From: Aeromonas enteropelogenes
GTDB taxonomy: Bacteria; Pseudomonadota; Gammaproteobacteria; Enterobacterales; Aeromonadaceae
Assembly: GCF_000819845.1 (NCBI RefSeq)
Contig: NZ_CDCG01000038.1
Coordinates: 108,451-149,106 of the forward strand
Direction of reading: 5' to 3'
Length of the DNA: 40,656 nucleotides
The stretch's first letter is position 1; the number at the start of each line of letters is the position of its first letter. Below the pieces are notes generated by a model, which saw only the letters and a program-made list of their open reading frames with translations, made no database searches and was not told the origin of the DNA. Of this stretch, positions 24,664-32,277 are shown in pieces. The translations under genes and the position numbers were made by a program.

Positions 24664-24908
24664 TACTCGGCGATCAGGCGTTCGACGGCGTCGACCACGT
24701 CGGCGACCGTGCGCACCGACTTGAACTCTTCCGGCTTGATCTTCTTGCCGGTCAGCTTCTGCAGATGCACCACCAGATCGATGGCGTCGATGCTGTCGAG
24801 CTCGAGTTGCTGATAGAGCTGGGCATCCAGGGTCACGGCCTCGGGATCGATCTCGAACAGCTCGACCAGGGCATTGCGGATCTCGTTGAAGATGTCGTCT
24901 CTGGTCAT
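24663..24908 (-). CDS. apeF: ApeF, acyl carrier protein
   Basis: An 81-residue acidic carrier protein. The phosphopantetheine attachment Ser is in LELDSIDAIDLV, the canonical DSI motif at the start of helix 2. I start it at the ATG 24908, with AAGG before it, four bases after the apeE stop; a longer frame to 24986 overlaps apeE and lacks ACP-like sequence. It is one of two ACPs in the operon; in described systems one carries the starter and growing chain, and the assignment here is not certain. Confidence 0.92.
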   Translation of the reverse strand: MTRDDIFNEIRNALVELFEIDPEAVTLDAQLYQQLELDSIDAIDLVVHLQKLTGKKIKPEEFKSVRTVADVVDAVERLIAE

Positions 24909-24912
24909 GGCC

Positions 24913-25173
24913 TTATCCTCGCTGTGCGGCGACGAGGGCCGCCAGGGCAGTGACACTGGCAAAGTGGCGACGGGTGTTTTCGTCATCGGCGGAGAGCACT
25001 ATGCCGTAACGACCCTTGATCGCCAGACCCAGTTCTAGGGCATCGATGGAGTCGAGCCCGAGGCCGTCGTTGAAAAGCGGGGCATCGGCGTCGATGTCGG
25101 CCGGCGTCATGCCCTCCAGGTTGAGGCTGTCGATGATCAGTTGTTTGATTTCTTCAGTTAAGGTGTGTTGCAT
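24913..25173 (-). CDS. apeE: ApeE, acyl carrier protein
   Basis: An 86-residue carrier protein with the DSI motif in GLGLDSIDALELG. It differs enough from ApeF to suggest a separate partner set. It begins inside the end of apeD (20-base overlap) and is followed four bases later by apeF. Confidence 0.92.
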   Translation of the reverse strand: MQHTLTEEIKQLIIDSLNLEGMTPADIDADAPLFNDGLGLDSIDALELGLAIKGRYGIVLSADDENTRRHFASVTALAALVAAQRG

Positions 25174-25954
25174 CTTGAGTCCATCGCGGTGCTGGTTGGG
25201 TCGGGCTCAATACCCGTTTGAAATAGTGGGTCAGATGACGTGCCGCCAGTGAAGGGGTCTCTTCCTGTGGCAACATCTCCTGAACCTGGCATTGGGGCAG
25301 AAATTCTACCGTAAAGACCGGCTTGTGTGCGGGCACCCGAAACCAGGGGTGCTGCTTGGTCAGAAAAGGGGCCGAGCAGTGAATGCGCACTGGTTGCAAC
25401 CTCGCATTGCAGCGCACGGCGAGGTGGGCCGCCCCCCGCTGCAGTTGCAGCGGCTGGCCCGGCGTGGTGCGGGTGCCTTCCGGAAATATCAACAGCACGC
25501 CACCCCGTTGCAGGCGCTCACTGCACAGGGGCAACAATTTTTCGGCCGCCACGTTGGGAATATACCCGGCGGCGCGGACAATACCGGCGACAAAAGGATT
25601 ATGCCAGAGCGCCTCCTTGACGATGCAGTCGCACTCCGGCATATGGGCCGCCAATAATACGTAATCGAGCAGGCTGGGGTGATTGGCCAACACCAGCACG
25701 CCGTTTAGTTGCTGCGGAATATGGTGGAAACGGTAATCCAGCACACCCAATAGTTTGAGAATATTGATAAACAGACGGAAGGTGACCCGGATGGTGGTCT
25801 GGGCAAGATGACGCTGCATATCACCACGGACAAACAGCCACAGCAAAGGAAACCAGAACAGAGTCAGCAACAGGCAACCCAGGCCAAATAGGGTAAACCC
25901 CAGCATGGTGCCGAACAAGCGCCAGAGCTGATTCAATTTCGCTGCCATAGCCAC
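25154..25954 (-). CDS. apeD: ApeD, PlsC-like acyltransferase
   Basis: The 266-residue protein has a hydrophobic N-terminal hairpin (about residues 12-42) that should anchor it to the inner membrane, then a lysophospholipid acyltransferase domain with the NHPSLLDYV motif (HX4D) and FPEGTRTTPG. It may transfer the finished polyene from the ACP to a glycerol-type acceptor; this is inference from the family. It overlaps apeC by 22 bases and apeE by 20. Confidence 0.88.
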   Translation of the reverse strand: MAMAAKLNQLWRLFGTMLGFTLFGLGCLLLTLFWFPLLWLFVRGDMQRHLAQTTIRVTFRLFINILKLLGVLDYRFHHIPQQLNGVLVLANHPSLLDYVLLAAHMPECDCIVKEALWHNPFVAGIVRAAGYIPNVAAEKLLPLCSERLQRGGVLLIFPEGTRTTPGQPLQLQRGAAHLAVRCNARLQPVRIHCSAPFLTKQHPWFRVPAHKPVFTVEFLPQCQVQEMLPQEETPSLAARHLTHYFKRVLSPTQPAPRWTQDATHLN

Positions 25955-26637
25955 TCCCGACGCCCGTCGAAAATAGAAAAACGCGACTCATCGGTCAGCA
26001 GCGCCCGCCAGCAGGCGAGGGCATCTCCTGTGCCGGTTGCGCATGAGGGCGTTGTCATCACCTCTCCTTGCCACTGCGTTCCCCTGGTCAACACCAGGCC
26101 CACCGCGTGGGGTGGCGCTTCATCGGGCAGCCAGGGCTGACTGAAGGCGGGGATCGCGCCTTCGAAGCTGACCACCAGCACCCGTTTCATGCCGTCGGCC
26201 AGCATGCCCATCGCCTCCTGCAGCGCGGCAGCAACACTGCCGGTGCCGGCGGCCAAGGAGCTCATGGGGATGGGCTGCTTGCCCTGAATGGAGGTCAAAC
26301 CGGCGGCCGTGTTGTGCACCGATTGGGAGAAATCGGTGGGAGAGAGGCTGCGCCGCTCGGCCAGGGCGCCGAGCAAGCCCAGGGAGCGATCCAGCTCACC
26401 GTGGCGACTGGCAAACACGGCGCCATCCACCGGATGGCGGGAAAGCAGCTCCAGCGCCACCTCGACCGCCAGGCGTCCACCCAGGCTCATGCGCCTGGCC
26501 ACCATCATGGGGATATGGGGCGTCACAGCGAGTGCCGGAGGCAGCCAGAAGCCATCCTGAGCCCACGCCAGCCACTGCTCACGGGTCGACATGCCCGGAG
26601 CCAGGGCGTGGCTTTCAACGATGGAAAAAGTGGGCAT
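25933..26637 (-). CDS. apeC: ApeC, ketosynthase-like chain length factor lacking the active Cys
   Basis: The 234-residue protein resembles the N-terminal half of a ketosynthase (QSVHNTAAGLTSIQGKQ, then MSSLAAGTGSVAAAL). Where active ketosynthases have TACSS it has SLAAGTG, so the nucleophile is missing, as in chain length factors. It should pair with ApeO. The start is uncertain: I give the ATG at 26637; a GTG at 26646 has AAGG seven bases before it, and a GTG at 26703 opens a longer frame. It is the first gene of the minus-strand operon, and the promoter lies about 110 bases upstream. Confidence 0.82.
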   Translation of the reverse strand: MPTFSIVESHALAPGMSTREQWLAWAQDGFWLPPALAVTPHIPMMVARRMSLGGRLAVEVALELLSRHPVDGAVFASRHGELDRSLGLLGALAERRSLSPTDFSQSVHNTAAGLTSIQGKQPIPMSSLAAGTGSVAAALQEAMGMLADGMKRVLVVSFEGAIPAFSQPWLPDEAPPHAVGLVLTRGTQWQGEVMTTPSCATGTGDALACWRALLTDESRFSIFDGRREWLWQRN

Positions 26638-26748
26638 TCTGTGCACGAAACGACCTTGATGCGCTAACGGCTGTGATACCAGGGGAGATGTGACCGGACC
26701 CACAGAAAGTCGGTTCAGCTCCGGTTAAGGATTCTGAAATAGGGCTGC

Positions 26749-26776
26749 ATATTACCATTATTTTTCTTTATGACCA
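26749..26776 (-). promoter_or_regulatory. Candidate promoter of the apeC-R operon
   Basis: On the minus strand TGGTCA (26776-26771), a 16-base spacer and TAATAT (26754-26749) form a plausible sigma-70 promoter. The divergent region 26638-26911 is far richer in A and T than the operon. It also holds two GTGTGA words at 26785 and 26803 and an imperfect inverted repeat AGGTG / CACCT (26801-26826), which may be regulator sites. Confidence 0.5.
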
Positions 26777-26911
26777 GAGGGAAAGTGTGAGCTCGCCAAT
26801 AGGTGTGATGGAAAGTTAATTCACCTTCCTTTATTTATTGAAAGCTTGCAGTTTTTATTGTTTTATTGGGGCGGTTTTTGGCAGGTGTCACAATTTAAAA
26901 AGGTTAATAAA

Positions 26912-27307
26912 ATGAAAATATTTAAACTTATTTTTGCAGCCCTCACATTAACGCTGGCCGCAGGCTGCTCCACGACCCAACCGGTCATGAATATGAGCAA
27001 TAGCCCGGTACCGGCCAATCTCAGCGAACAGACAATTTCTCAGGCAATTATTAATGCGGGTGTCAGTAAGAAATGGGTAATGCGTGAAGAACGTCCCGGG
27101 TTAATTAGCGGCCATATTCAAGTTCGCTCACATCAGGCAAACATCAGTATTCCCTATAACACTCTCAATTATTCCATTAATTATGTGAGCAGCGTCAATT
27201 TAAGTGACAACGGTAGCGGAAAAATTCACCGTAATTATAACCGCTGGATCAACGGGCTGAATCAGGCCATTCAGATCGAACTGAATCGCGCCAGCAGCTA
27301 CAAGTAA
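26912..27307 (+). CDS. apeA: ApeA-like small lipoprotein
   Basis: The 131-residue protein starts with a lipoprotein signal (MKIFKLIFAALTLTLAAGC, lipobox LAAGC). The mature part belongs to a small lipoprotein family that I recognise by NSPVPANL, RSHQANISIPY and GKIHRNYNRWINGL; members are often found next to aryl polyene genes. The ATG at 26912 has AAGG before it; the frame is open to 26846 but only with non-signal sequence. It is divergent from apeC and 12 bases before the methyltransferase, so the two should be one transcript. The gene is AT-richer than its neighbours. The function is unknown; the apeA name rests on position and kind and is tentative. Confidence 0.72.
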   Translation: MKIFKLIFAALTLTLAAGCSTTQPVMNMSNSPVPANLSEQTISQAIINAGVSKKWVMREERPGLISGHIQVRSHQANISIPYNTLNYSINYVSSVNLSDNGSGKIHRNYNRWINGLNQAIQIELNRASSYK

Positions 27308-27319
27308 GGTCGGTGTCTC

Positions 27320-28381
27320 TTGAACCACTATCACTCCGATAGCCATAACGCACTGGATGCCATCAGCCAGGCCCAGCGGATTGCCTTCGCCCCCATGCTG
27401 TTCCAGGCCGCCTGGAGCCTGCGCGAGACCGGCATCCTCGCCAGCCTGGCCGCCTCCCGGGAAGGGGCCACTGTGGCCACTCTCGCCCATGAGACCGGCC
27501 TGACCGAGTATGCGGTCGGCGTCTTGCTGGACATGGGCCTGGGGGGCGGCATCTGCTACGTCCGCGAGGAGCGCTACCATCTGGGCAAGGTGGGGCAATA
27601 CCTGTTGAGCGATCCCATGACCCGGGTCAACATGGATTTTGTCCAGCACGTTTGCTACAAGCCCCTCGCCCATCTGCAACAGGCCATCGAGAGTGGTACT
27701 CCGGCCGGCATCAAGGAGTTTGGCGACTGGCAGAGTCTCTATCCCCATCTTAAGGATCTGCCGGAGCCGGCGCGCGGCAGCTGGTTTCGCTTCGACCACT
27801 TCTATTCGGACTGGGCGTTCAAGCAGGTGCAGGATCTGGTCTTTGGCTACGAACCCCGTCACCTCTACGATCTCGGCGGCAACACCGGCAAGTGGGCCCT
27901 CTCGTGCGCCCGGCGCAATCCCGAGCTGGAAGTGACTATCCTCGATCTGCCGGAGCAGATCGCCATGGCCGACGAGCAGATCCGCGAGGCCGGGCTGGCA
28001 GGTCAGGTCCGGGGTTATCCGGTCAACCTGCTTGAGGAGCGCCAGCTTCCCGGTGAAGCGGATATCTGGTGGATGAGCCAGTTTCTCGACTGCTTCGGCC
28101 ACGACGAGATCGTCGCGCTGCTGCGGCGCATCCGTCGCAGCATGAAGCCGGGGGCGCGCCTGTGCATCCTGGAGCTGTTCTGGGATCGGCAACCGTTCGA
28201 AGCGGCGAGCTTCAGTCTCAATGCCACCTCCCTCTACTTCACCTGCCTGGCCAATGGCAACAGTCGCTTCTATCACTCGAAGGAGCTGTACCAGTGTCTG
28301 CGGGAGGCGGAGTTCCATGTGGAGGCCGATCACGACATTTCGGGACCGGGCCATACGCTGCTGGTTGCGACGCCGCTGTGA
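27320..28381 (+). CDS. apeB: ApeB-like SAM-dependent methyltransferase
   Basis: A 353-residue class I methyltransferase in the style of the O-methyltransferase 2 family: an N-terminal helical, winged-helix-like part (ETGLTEYAVGVLLDMGL), then a SAM domain with motif I in LYDLGGNTGKWAL, an acidic residue after TILDLPEQI, and WWMSQFLDCF. In aryl polyene systems the aromatic head carries methyl groups, so ring or hydroxyl methylation of the starter or product is the expected role. The first codon is TTG with AAGG ten bases before it; no ATG gives a fuller N-terminus. It follows the lipoprotein gene by 12 bases. Confidence 0.82.
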   Translation: MNHYHSDSHNALDAISQAQRIAFAPMLFQAAWSLRETGILASLAASREGATVATLAHETGLTEYAVGVLLDMGLGGGICYVREERYHLGKVGQYLLSDPMTRVNMDFVQHVCYKPLAHLQQAIESGTPAGIKEFGDWQSLYPHLKDLPEPARGSWFRFDHFYSDWAFKQVQDLVFGYEPRHLYDLGGNTGKWALSCARRNPELEVTILDLPEQIAMADEQIREAGLAGQVRGYPVNLLEERQLPGEADIWWMSQFLDCFGHDEIVALLRRIRRSMKPGARLCILELFWDRQPFEAASFSLNATSLYFTCLANGNSRFYHSKELYQCLREAEFHVEADHDISGPGHTLLVATPL

Positions 28382-28423
28382 AGCGGGTAAACAGTAGAGC
28401 CTGACTGATTGCATGGAGCCGTG

Positions 28424-28621
28424 ATGAAATACCTGCTGCTGATTGCCGCCGTGTTGCTGGCGGGCTGCGCCGAGTTGAAGGGGGCGGGGCGTACCATAGG
28501 CCATACGACTCGTGATGTGACCCGCGAGATAGGCCATACCACGCGGGATGTGACCCGGGAGATCGGTCATGGCACGCGCGATGCGGTCAAAGGGATTGGC
28601 AACGAGATCCAGAACCAGTAA
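28424..28621 (+). CDS. 65-residue lipoprotein made of 11-residue tandem repeats
   Basis: After a lipoprotein signal (MKYLLLIAAVLLAGC, lipobox LAGC) the mature peptide has three 11-residue repeats: IGHTTRDVTRE at 25-35 and 36-46 (identical) and IGHGTRDAVKG at 47-57, then IGNEIQNQ. At DNA level the copies (28496-28528, 28529-28561, 28562-28594) differ at several third positions. The period of 11 fits an alpha-helix of three turns with one polar face. It recalls the entericidin class of small toxic or stress lipoproteins in size, but the sequence is different. GGAG lies five bases before the ATG at 28424. It follows apeB by 42 bases in the same direction and may be read with it. Confidence 0.78.
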   Translation: MKYLLLIAAVLLAGCAELKGAGRTIGHTTRDVTREIGHTTRDVTREIGHGTRDAVKGIGNEIQNQ

Positions 28622-28625
28622 GACA

Positions 28626-28647
28626 AGAAGGGCCCGCGGGCCCTTCT
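28626..28647. terminator. Palindromic terminator-like hairpin
   Basis: A 22-base perfect palindrome (AGAAGGGCCCG and its complement) sits between the convergent repeat lipoprotein gene and psuG. The T-run is poor, so it may work in both directions weakly. Confidence 0.6.
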
Positions 28648-28665
28648 CTCATTGGGGAGCCTGAT

Positions 28666-29574
28666 TTACAGGGCGGCGGCGATGCGCGCCCCCAGGGCGG
28701 CGTTGCTGAGCACCAGCTGGATGTTGGCCGAGAGCGAATTGCCGCCGGTCAGTTCGCAGACCCGGGCCAGCAGGAAGGGGGTAGAGGCCTTGCCCTTGAT
28801 CCCCTGTTCGTCCGCCTCACCCAGAGCCTGAACGATGGCCGCATCGATGTCGGCCCTGGGCATGGCATGCTCGGTCGGAATGGGGTTGGCCACCACGGCG
28901 CCGCCAGCCAGCCCCAGCTCCCATTTCAGACGCAGTGCCTCGGCAATGGCCGCCGGAGTATCGAGCCGGTAATCCACCTTGAAGCCGCTCTCGCGGGTGT
29001 AGAAGGCGGGCAGCTCCTCGCTCTGGTAGCCGATGACGGGCACCCCTTGCGTCTCCAGATACTCCAGGGTCAGGCCGATGTCGAGAATGGACTTGGCACC
29101 GGCGCAGACGACGGCGACCGGCGTTTGCGCCAGCTCTTGCAGATCTGCCGAGATGTCGAAGGTCTCGGGCGCGCCGCGATGCACCCCGCCGATGCCACCG
29201 GTGGCAAACACCCGGATCCCCGCCATGGCGGCGATGATCATGGTCGAGGCGACCGTGGTGGCCCCCATCCCCTTGCGTGCCAGCACGAAGGGAATATCGC
29301 GTCGGCTGCATTTGGTGACGGCGTGGCCGGCGCGGCCCAGCGCCTCCAGGGAGTCCCCATCCAGCCCCACCTTGAGGCGACCATCCATGATGGCGATAGT
29401 GGCCGGTACGGCGCCGTTGTCGCGTACCACCTGCTCGACCCGGCGGGCCGTCTCCACGTTCTGCGGATAGGGCATGCCGTGGGAGATGATTGTGGATTCG
29501 AGGGCCACCACAGGTTTGCCTGCGGCCAGGGCGGCGGCGATTTCCGGCTGGATATCAAGGTATGCGTTCAGCAT
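28666..29574 (-). CDS. psuG: Pseudouridine-5'-phosphate glycosidase
   Basis: The 302-residue protein is a full-length PsuG (YeiN) with ESTIISHGMPYP near the N-terminus, GMGATTVASTM, FATGGIGGVHRGA and VVANPIPTEHAM. PsuG splits pseudouridine 5'-phosphate into uracil and ribose 5-phosphate in a metal-dependent, reversible way, letting cells salvage modified RNA nucleosides. It starts seven bases inside the end of the kinase gene, so the two are coupled. No pseudouridine transporter gene lies next to them. Confidence 0.94.
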   Translation of the reverse strand: MLNAYLDIQPEIAAALAAGKPVVALESTIISHGMPYPQNVETARRVEQVVRDNGAVPATIAIMDGRLKVGLDGDSLEALGRAGHAVTKCSRRDIPFVLARKGMGATTVASTMIIAAMAGIRVFATGGIGGVHRGAPETFDISADLQELAQTPVAVVCAGAKSILDIGLTLEYLETQGVPVIGYQSEELPAFYTRESGFKVDYRLDTPAAIAEALRLKWELGLAGGAVVANPIPTEHAMPRADIDAAIVQALGEADEQGIKGKASTPFLLARVCELTGGNSLSANIQLVLSNAALGARIAAAL

Positions 29575-30659
29575 GAGTACTCCTCCAGTATGCGGTCAAC
29601 GGCGGTCTTGGAGAGACCGGAATAAACGGTATCGGAACAATTGACGGTGAGGGCGGCGCAGCCCAGGGCGAAGCGGGCCGTGCTGGCGATGTCGTGCCCC
29701 TGCAGCCAGGCGTGGGCCAGACCGGCCATGAAGGCATCTCCACCGCCGGTAACATTGAGCACCGGGCTGCCGAGTACCGGCAGATGGCCCTGCAGCTCGC
29801 CGTCGCTGTAGAAAATCCCCTGATCCCCCAGGCTCAGAAACAGCCGCTGCACCCCGGCACGGTGGAACCAGGCGGCGGCCATGGACCAGGTCTCGGGTCC
29901 GGCGATGGTCATGCCGCACAGCTTCTCCGCCTCGCTGCGATTGGGTTTGAGGGTATGGATCCGGCCGAGCCAGGGGCGAATTTTTTCCACCTTGGCCACC
30001 GAGACGGTGTCGACGAAGATGGCGTGCTCCCCCTGGCGCTCGAACAGCCAGTCGAGGGTGTGGATGGCAAGGTTGGTATCCAGTACCCAGAGCCGGGCGC
30101 CGGCGAGAAATCCGGCCAGGGGGGTGAGCCTTGCGGGGGTGAGCTGATCGATGATCGCCATGTCGTTGATGGCGCAGCTCATCTCGCCGCTGCCGTCGTG
30201 CAGGCTGAGATAGCAGGAGGTGGCATGGCCGTCCAGTACCTGGGTCTGGCGCACATCGACCCCCGCCTTCTGGCTCACCTCGAGTAGGTGATGGCCATAT
30301 TGATCGTTGCCCACTGCGGTCAGCAGCCGGGTATCGGTGCCGAGCCTGGCCAGATTTTCGGCGATATTGCGCCCCACGCCACCGGCTGAGGTACGCACCT
30401 TGCCTGGGTTGGAGTCGCCAATCAGCAGCTGGCCATGGCTGGTGCCGCAGATATCCATGTTGGCACCGCCGACCACCACCACGTAGGGGCCTTCCCGCAG
30501 CACGTAGCCTCTACCCTGCACATATCCCTGGCGGATCAGGCTGGAGATATGGCTGGCCAGCGCCGAGCGGCTGATGCCGAGGCGATCTGCCAACTCCAGC
30601 TGGGGGATCATGGGGTCTTGGCGCAGCAGGGCGAGGATCTCTTGTTCACGCTCAGTCAT
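29568..30659 (-). CDS. psuK: Pseudouridine kinase with N-terminal helix-turn-helix (PfkB family)
   Basis: The 363-residue protein combines a winged helix-turn-helix (residues 1 to about 55, ELADRLGISRSALASHI) with a PfkB sugar kinase domain (GGANMDICG, AGGVGRNIAENLARLG, and the catalytic Asp in TGGGDAFMAG). By its overlap with psuG it should phosphorylate pseudouridine. The added DNA-binding domain, as in YeiI-type kinases, suggests it also regulates, perhaps its own operon. The ATG at 30659 is the start of the helix-turn-helix; the frame is open to 30749 but reads through the operator region. Confidence 0.85.
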   Translation of the reverse strand: MTEREQEILALLRQDPMIPQLELADRLGISRSALASHISSLIRQGYVQGRGYVLREGPYVVVVGGANMDICGTSHGQLLIGDSNPGKVRTSAGGVGRNIAENLARLGTDTRLLTAVGNDQYGHHLLEVSQKAGVDVRQTQVLDGHATSCYLSLHDGSGEMSCAINDMAIIDQLTPARLTPLAGFLAGARLWVLDTNLAIHTLDWLFERQGEHAIFVDTVSVAKVEKIRPWLGRIHTLKPNRSEAEKLCGMTIAGPETWSMAAAWFHRAGVQRLFLSLGDQGIFYSDGELQGHLPVLGSPVLNVTGGGDAFMAGLAHAWLQGHDIASTARFALGCAALTVNCSDTVYSGLSKTAVDRILEEYSC

Positions 30660-30676
30660 AGACAAACATCCATTTG

Positions 30677-30686
30677 CAAACGTTTG
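30677..30686. promoter_or_regulatory. Palindromic operator candidate before psuK
   Basis: CAAACGTTTG is a perfect 10-base palindrome, 18 bases before the psuK start, within GCAAACGTTTG. This equals the core of the PurR box and of other LacI-family operators. A wider inverted repeat GACAAAC / GTTTGTC (30661-30667 and 30682-30688) overlaps it. Either a LacI-type repressor or the helix-turn-helix of PsuK itself may bind. Confidence 0.55.
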
Positions 30687-30860
30687 TCTATTATTTCCAT
30701 TCGCTCTTTTCGCGCCATTGCGGCATATGGAAAGTGTTGGTGAGCGCACAAAAAATCGTCATTGGGTTAGCGGGCGTTGCCGACGCGGTCGGAAATCGCA
30801 CTTTTTGCGGGTCGGGTGCACCATTGCTGCTTATAATGCCGGCCGCAAAGAGGAGAAGAA

Positions 30861-31316
30861 ATGATGGTAAAACGTTCGTTCTGCTGTGTGGGGCTGGTCA
30901 ATCCCAAGTCACCGGAAAATGTGGGCTCTGTGATGCGGGCGGCGGGTTGCTACGGAGTGGATGAGGTCTACTACACCGGCCATCGCTTTGAGCTGGCGCG
31001 CCGGTTTGCCACCGATACCAAGCAGATGGTGGACAAGATCCCGCTGCTGGGGGTCGATGATCTGCTGGCCTTTATCCCCGAGGGCTGTGTGCCCGTGGTG
31101 GTGGATCTTATCGAGGGGGCCACACCGCTTCCGGAATACCAGCATCCCGAGCGGGCTTTCTACATCTTCGGACCCGAGGATGGCACCCTGGACCCCGCCC
31201 TCTATGGTGTGGTCAGGGATGTGGTGTATGTGCCGACCCGGGGCTGCATGAATCTGGCCGCATCGGTCAATGTGATCCTCTATGACCGCCTGGCCAAGCA
31301 GCACAGGGCTGACTAG
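30861..31316 (+). CDS. SPOUT (TrmH-like) RNA methyltransferase
   Basis: The 151-residue protein has the three motifs of the SpoU/TrmH family: NPKSPENVGSVMRAAGCYG, FYIFGPEDGTLDP and VPTRGCMNLAASVNVILYD. Members bind SAM in a trefoil knot and methylate ribose 2'-OH of tRNA or rRNA. The short form without an extra RNA-binding domain is similar in size to TrmL; the exact target cannot be read here. AGGAG lies before the ATG at 30861. It is divergent from psuK and nearly touches the next, convergent gene with no obvious terminator. Confidence 0.85.
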   Translation: MMVKRSFCCVGLVNPKSPENVGSVMRAAGCYGVDEVYYTGHRFELARRFATDTKQMVDKIPLLGVDDLLAFIPEGCVPVVVDLIEGATPLPEYQHPERAFYIFGPEDGTLDPALYGVVRDVVYVPTRGCMNLAASVNVILYDRLAKQHRAD

Positions 31317-31341
31317 GGGATAACCATGTCTCGCCTTGATG

Positions 31342-32103
31342 TCATCGGGGGGCAGCCTGCTTTTCCAGCTCCTTGATGAATCCCTGATAGTAGTCATAGA
31401 GATGGTTGTGGCGATAGATATCGGCCAGCCTGCCCTGACGGATCAGGGAGGCCATGTCTTGATCCCAGATCCGCTGCAGCTTCGCCCCCTCTGCGGTATC
31501 GGAAAAAATGGGGTAGGTGGGGATCCAGCGCAGAAAGGTCCGGTACAGACCGGTGGGGAGTTCACCGTCGGAATAGAGCACCCCGGCCGTCAGGAAGTAG
31601 CGATAGCGCCCCTTGTTCAACAGCTGCAGGGCCACCTCGTCACTGTCTATCTCGTGCCACTTCATGGTGACCGGGATGTATTTGTCCAGCGCCCAGCCCC
31701 GTCGCCATAACACATGCTGTCCCTGCAGGCTGGATTCTCCCCCCCACTGGGGTTGCCACTGCTTGAGCATGATCACCGTCAGATCATCGGCAGAGGCGGG
31801 AAAATATGGCTGCCGCACTCCGCGCACTTCGTCAAGATAGACCCCCATCGCCATGTCCCCCCCTTTTTTGGCGATCAAGGCCAGGGAGCGCTTGTAGGGC
31901 ACAATATGGTGGATTACCCGGTAACCATGGGGTTGGTAGATGGTGCGCACCAGCTCGAGATAGACCCCCTTGCCATCCGCTTGGCAGAAGCCGGGCCAGT
32001 CATCGCAATAGACATGAAGGGACGCTGCGCGGCTGCCAAAAGAGGCGCACAGGCAACAGAGCAACAGAAAACCGATACGCAGTAGAGTCAGAACAGGCTC
32101 CAT
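31342..32103 (-). CDS. Periplasmic solute-binding-like protein (SBP_bac_3 type)
   Basis: A 253-residue precursor with a signal peptide (hydrophobic core at 8-20, cut after SRAA). The rest resembles the amino-acid-binding protein family: a start at LHVYCDDWPGF, a GKGVYLELVRTIYQPHGY segment and the two-lobe layout. No ABC transporter genes are near, so it may be a stand-alone binding or sensory protein as is common in Vibrio and Aeromonas. The ligand is unknown. Confidence 0.75.
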   Translation of the reverse strand: MEPVLTLLRIGFLLLCCLCASFGSRAASLHVYCDDWPGFCQADGKGVYLELVRTIYQPHGYRVIHHIVPYKRSLALIAKKGGDMAMGVYLDEVRGVRQPYFPASADDLTVIMLKQWQPQWGGESSLQGQHVLWRRGWALDKYIPVTMKWHEIDSDEVALQLLNKGRYRYFLTAGVLYSDGELPTGLYRTFLRWIPTYPIFSDTAEGAKLQRIWDQDMASLIRQGRLADIYRHNHLYDYYQGFIKELEKQAAPR

Positions 32104-32277
32104 GGTGACAAGCGAGTCATGCTGAGCCTTTACTTTATACCAAGGTATGGGTAGCGGCTATGCGCAGAAAAACTCGGATGCTCATTTTGCGACAGGGTCG
32201 AGGGTTCTTTTTCAAGTAGTTGTTATGATGGGGTTAAAGATTCAATAGTGACCCAACAACAGAAGAGGAGACTGCTT

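Noticed and set aside
11674..26637. Housekeeping type II fatty acid synthase locus
   Set aside because: There is no malonyltransferase or enoyl reductase, and LolA, MMPL, DUF3261 and ammonia lyase genes are mixed in, which is the aryl polyene set.
26785..26826. CRP sites between apeA and apeC
   Set aside because: TGTGA half-sites occur twice, but the matching TCACA half at six-base spacing is missing in both, so I do not call CRP sites.
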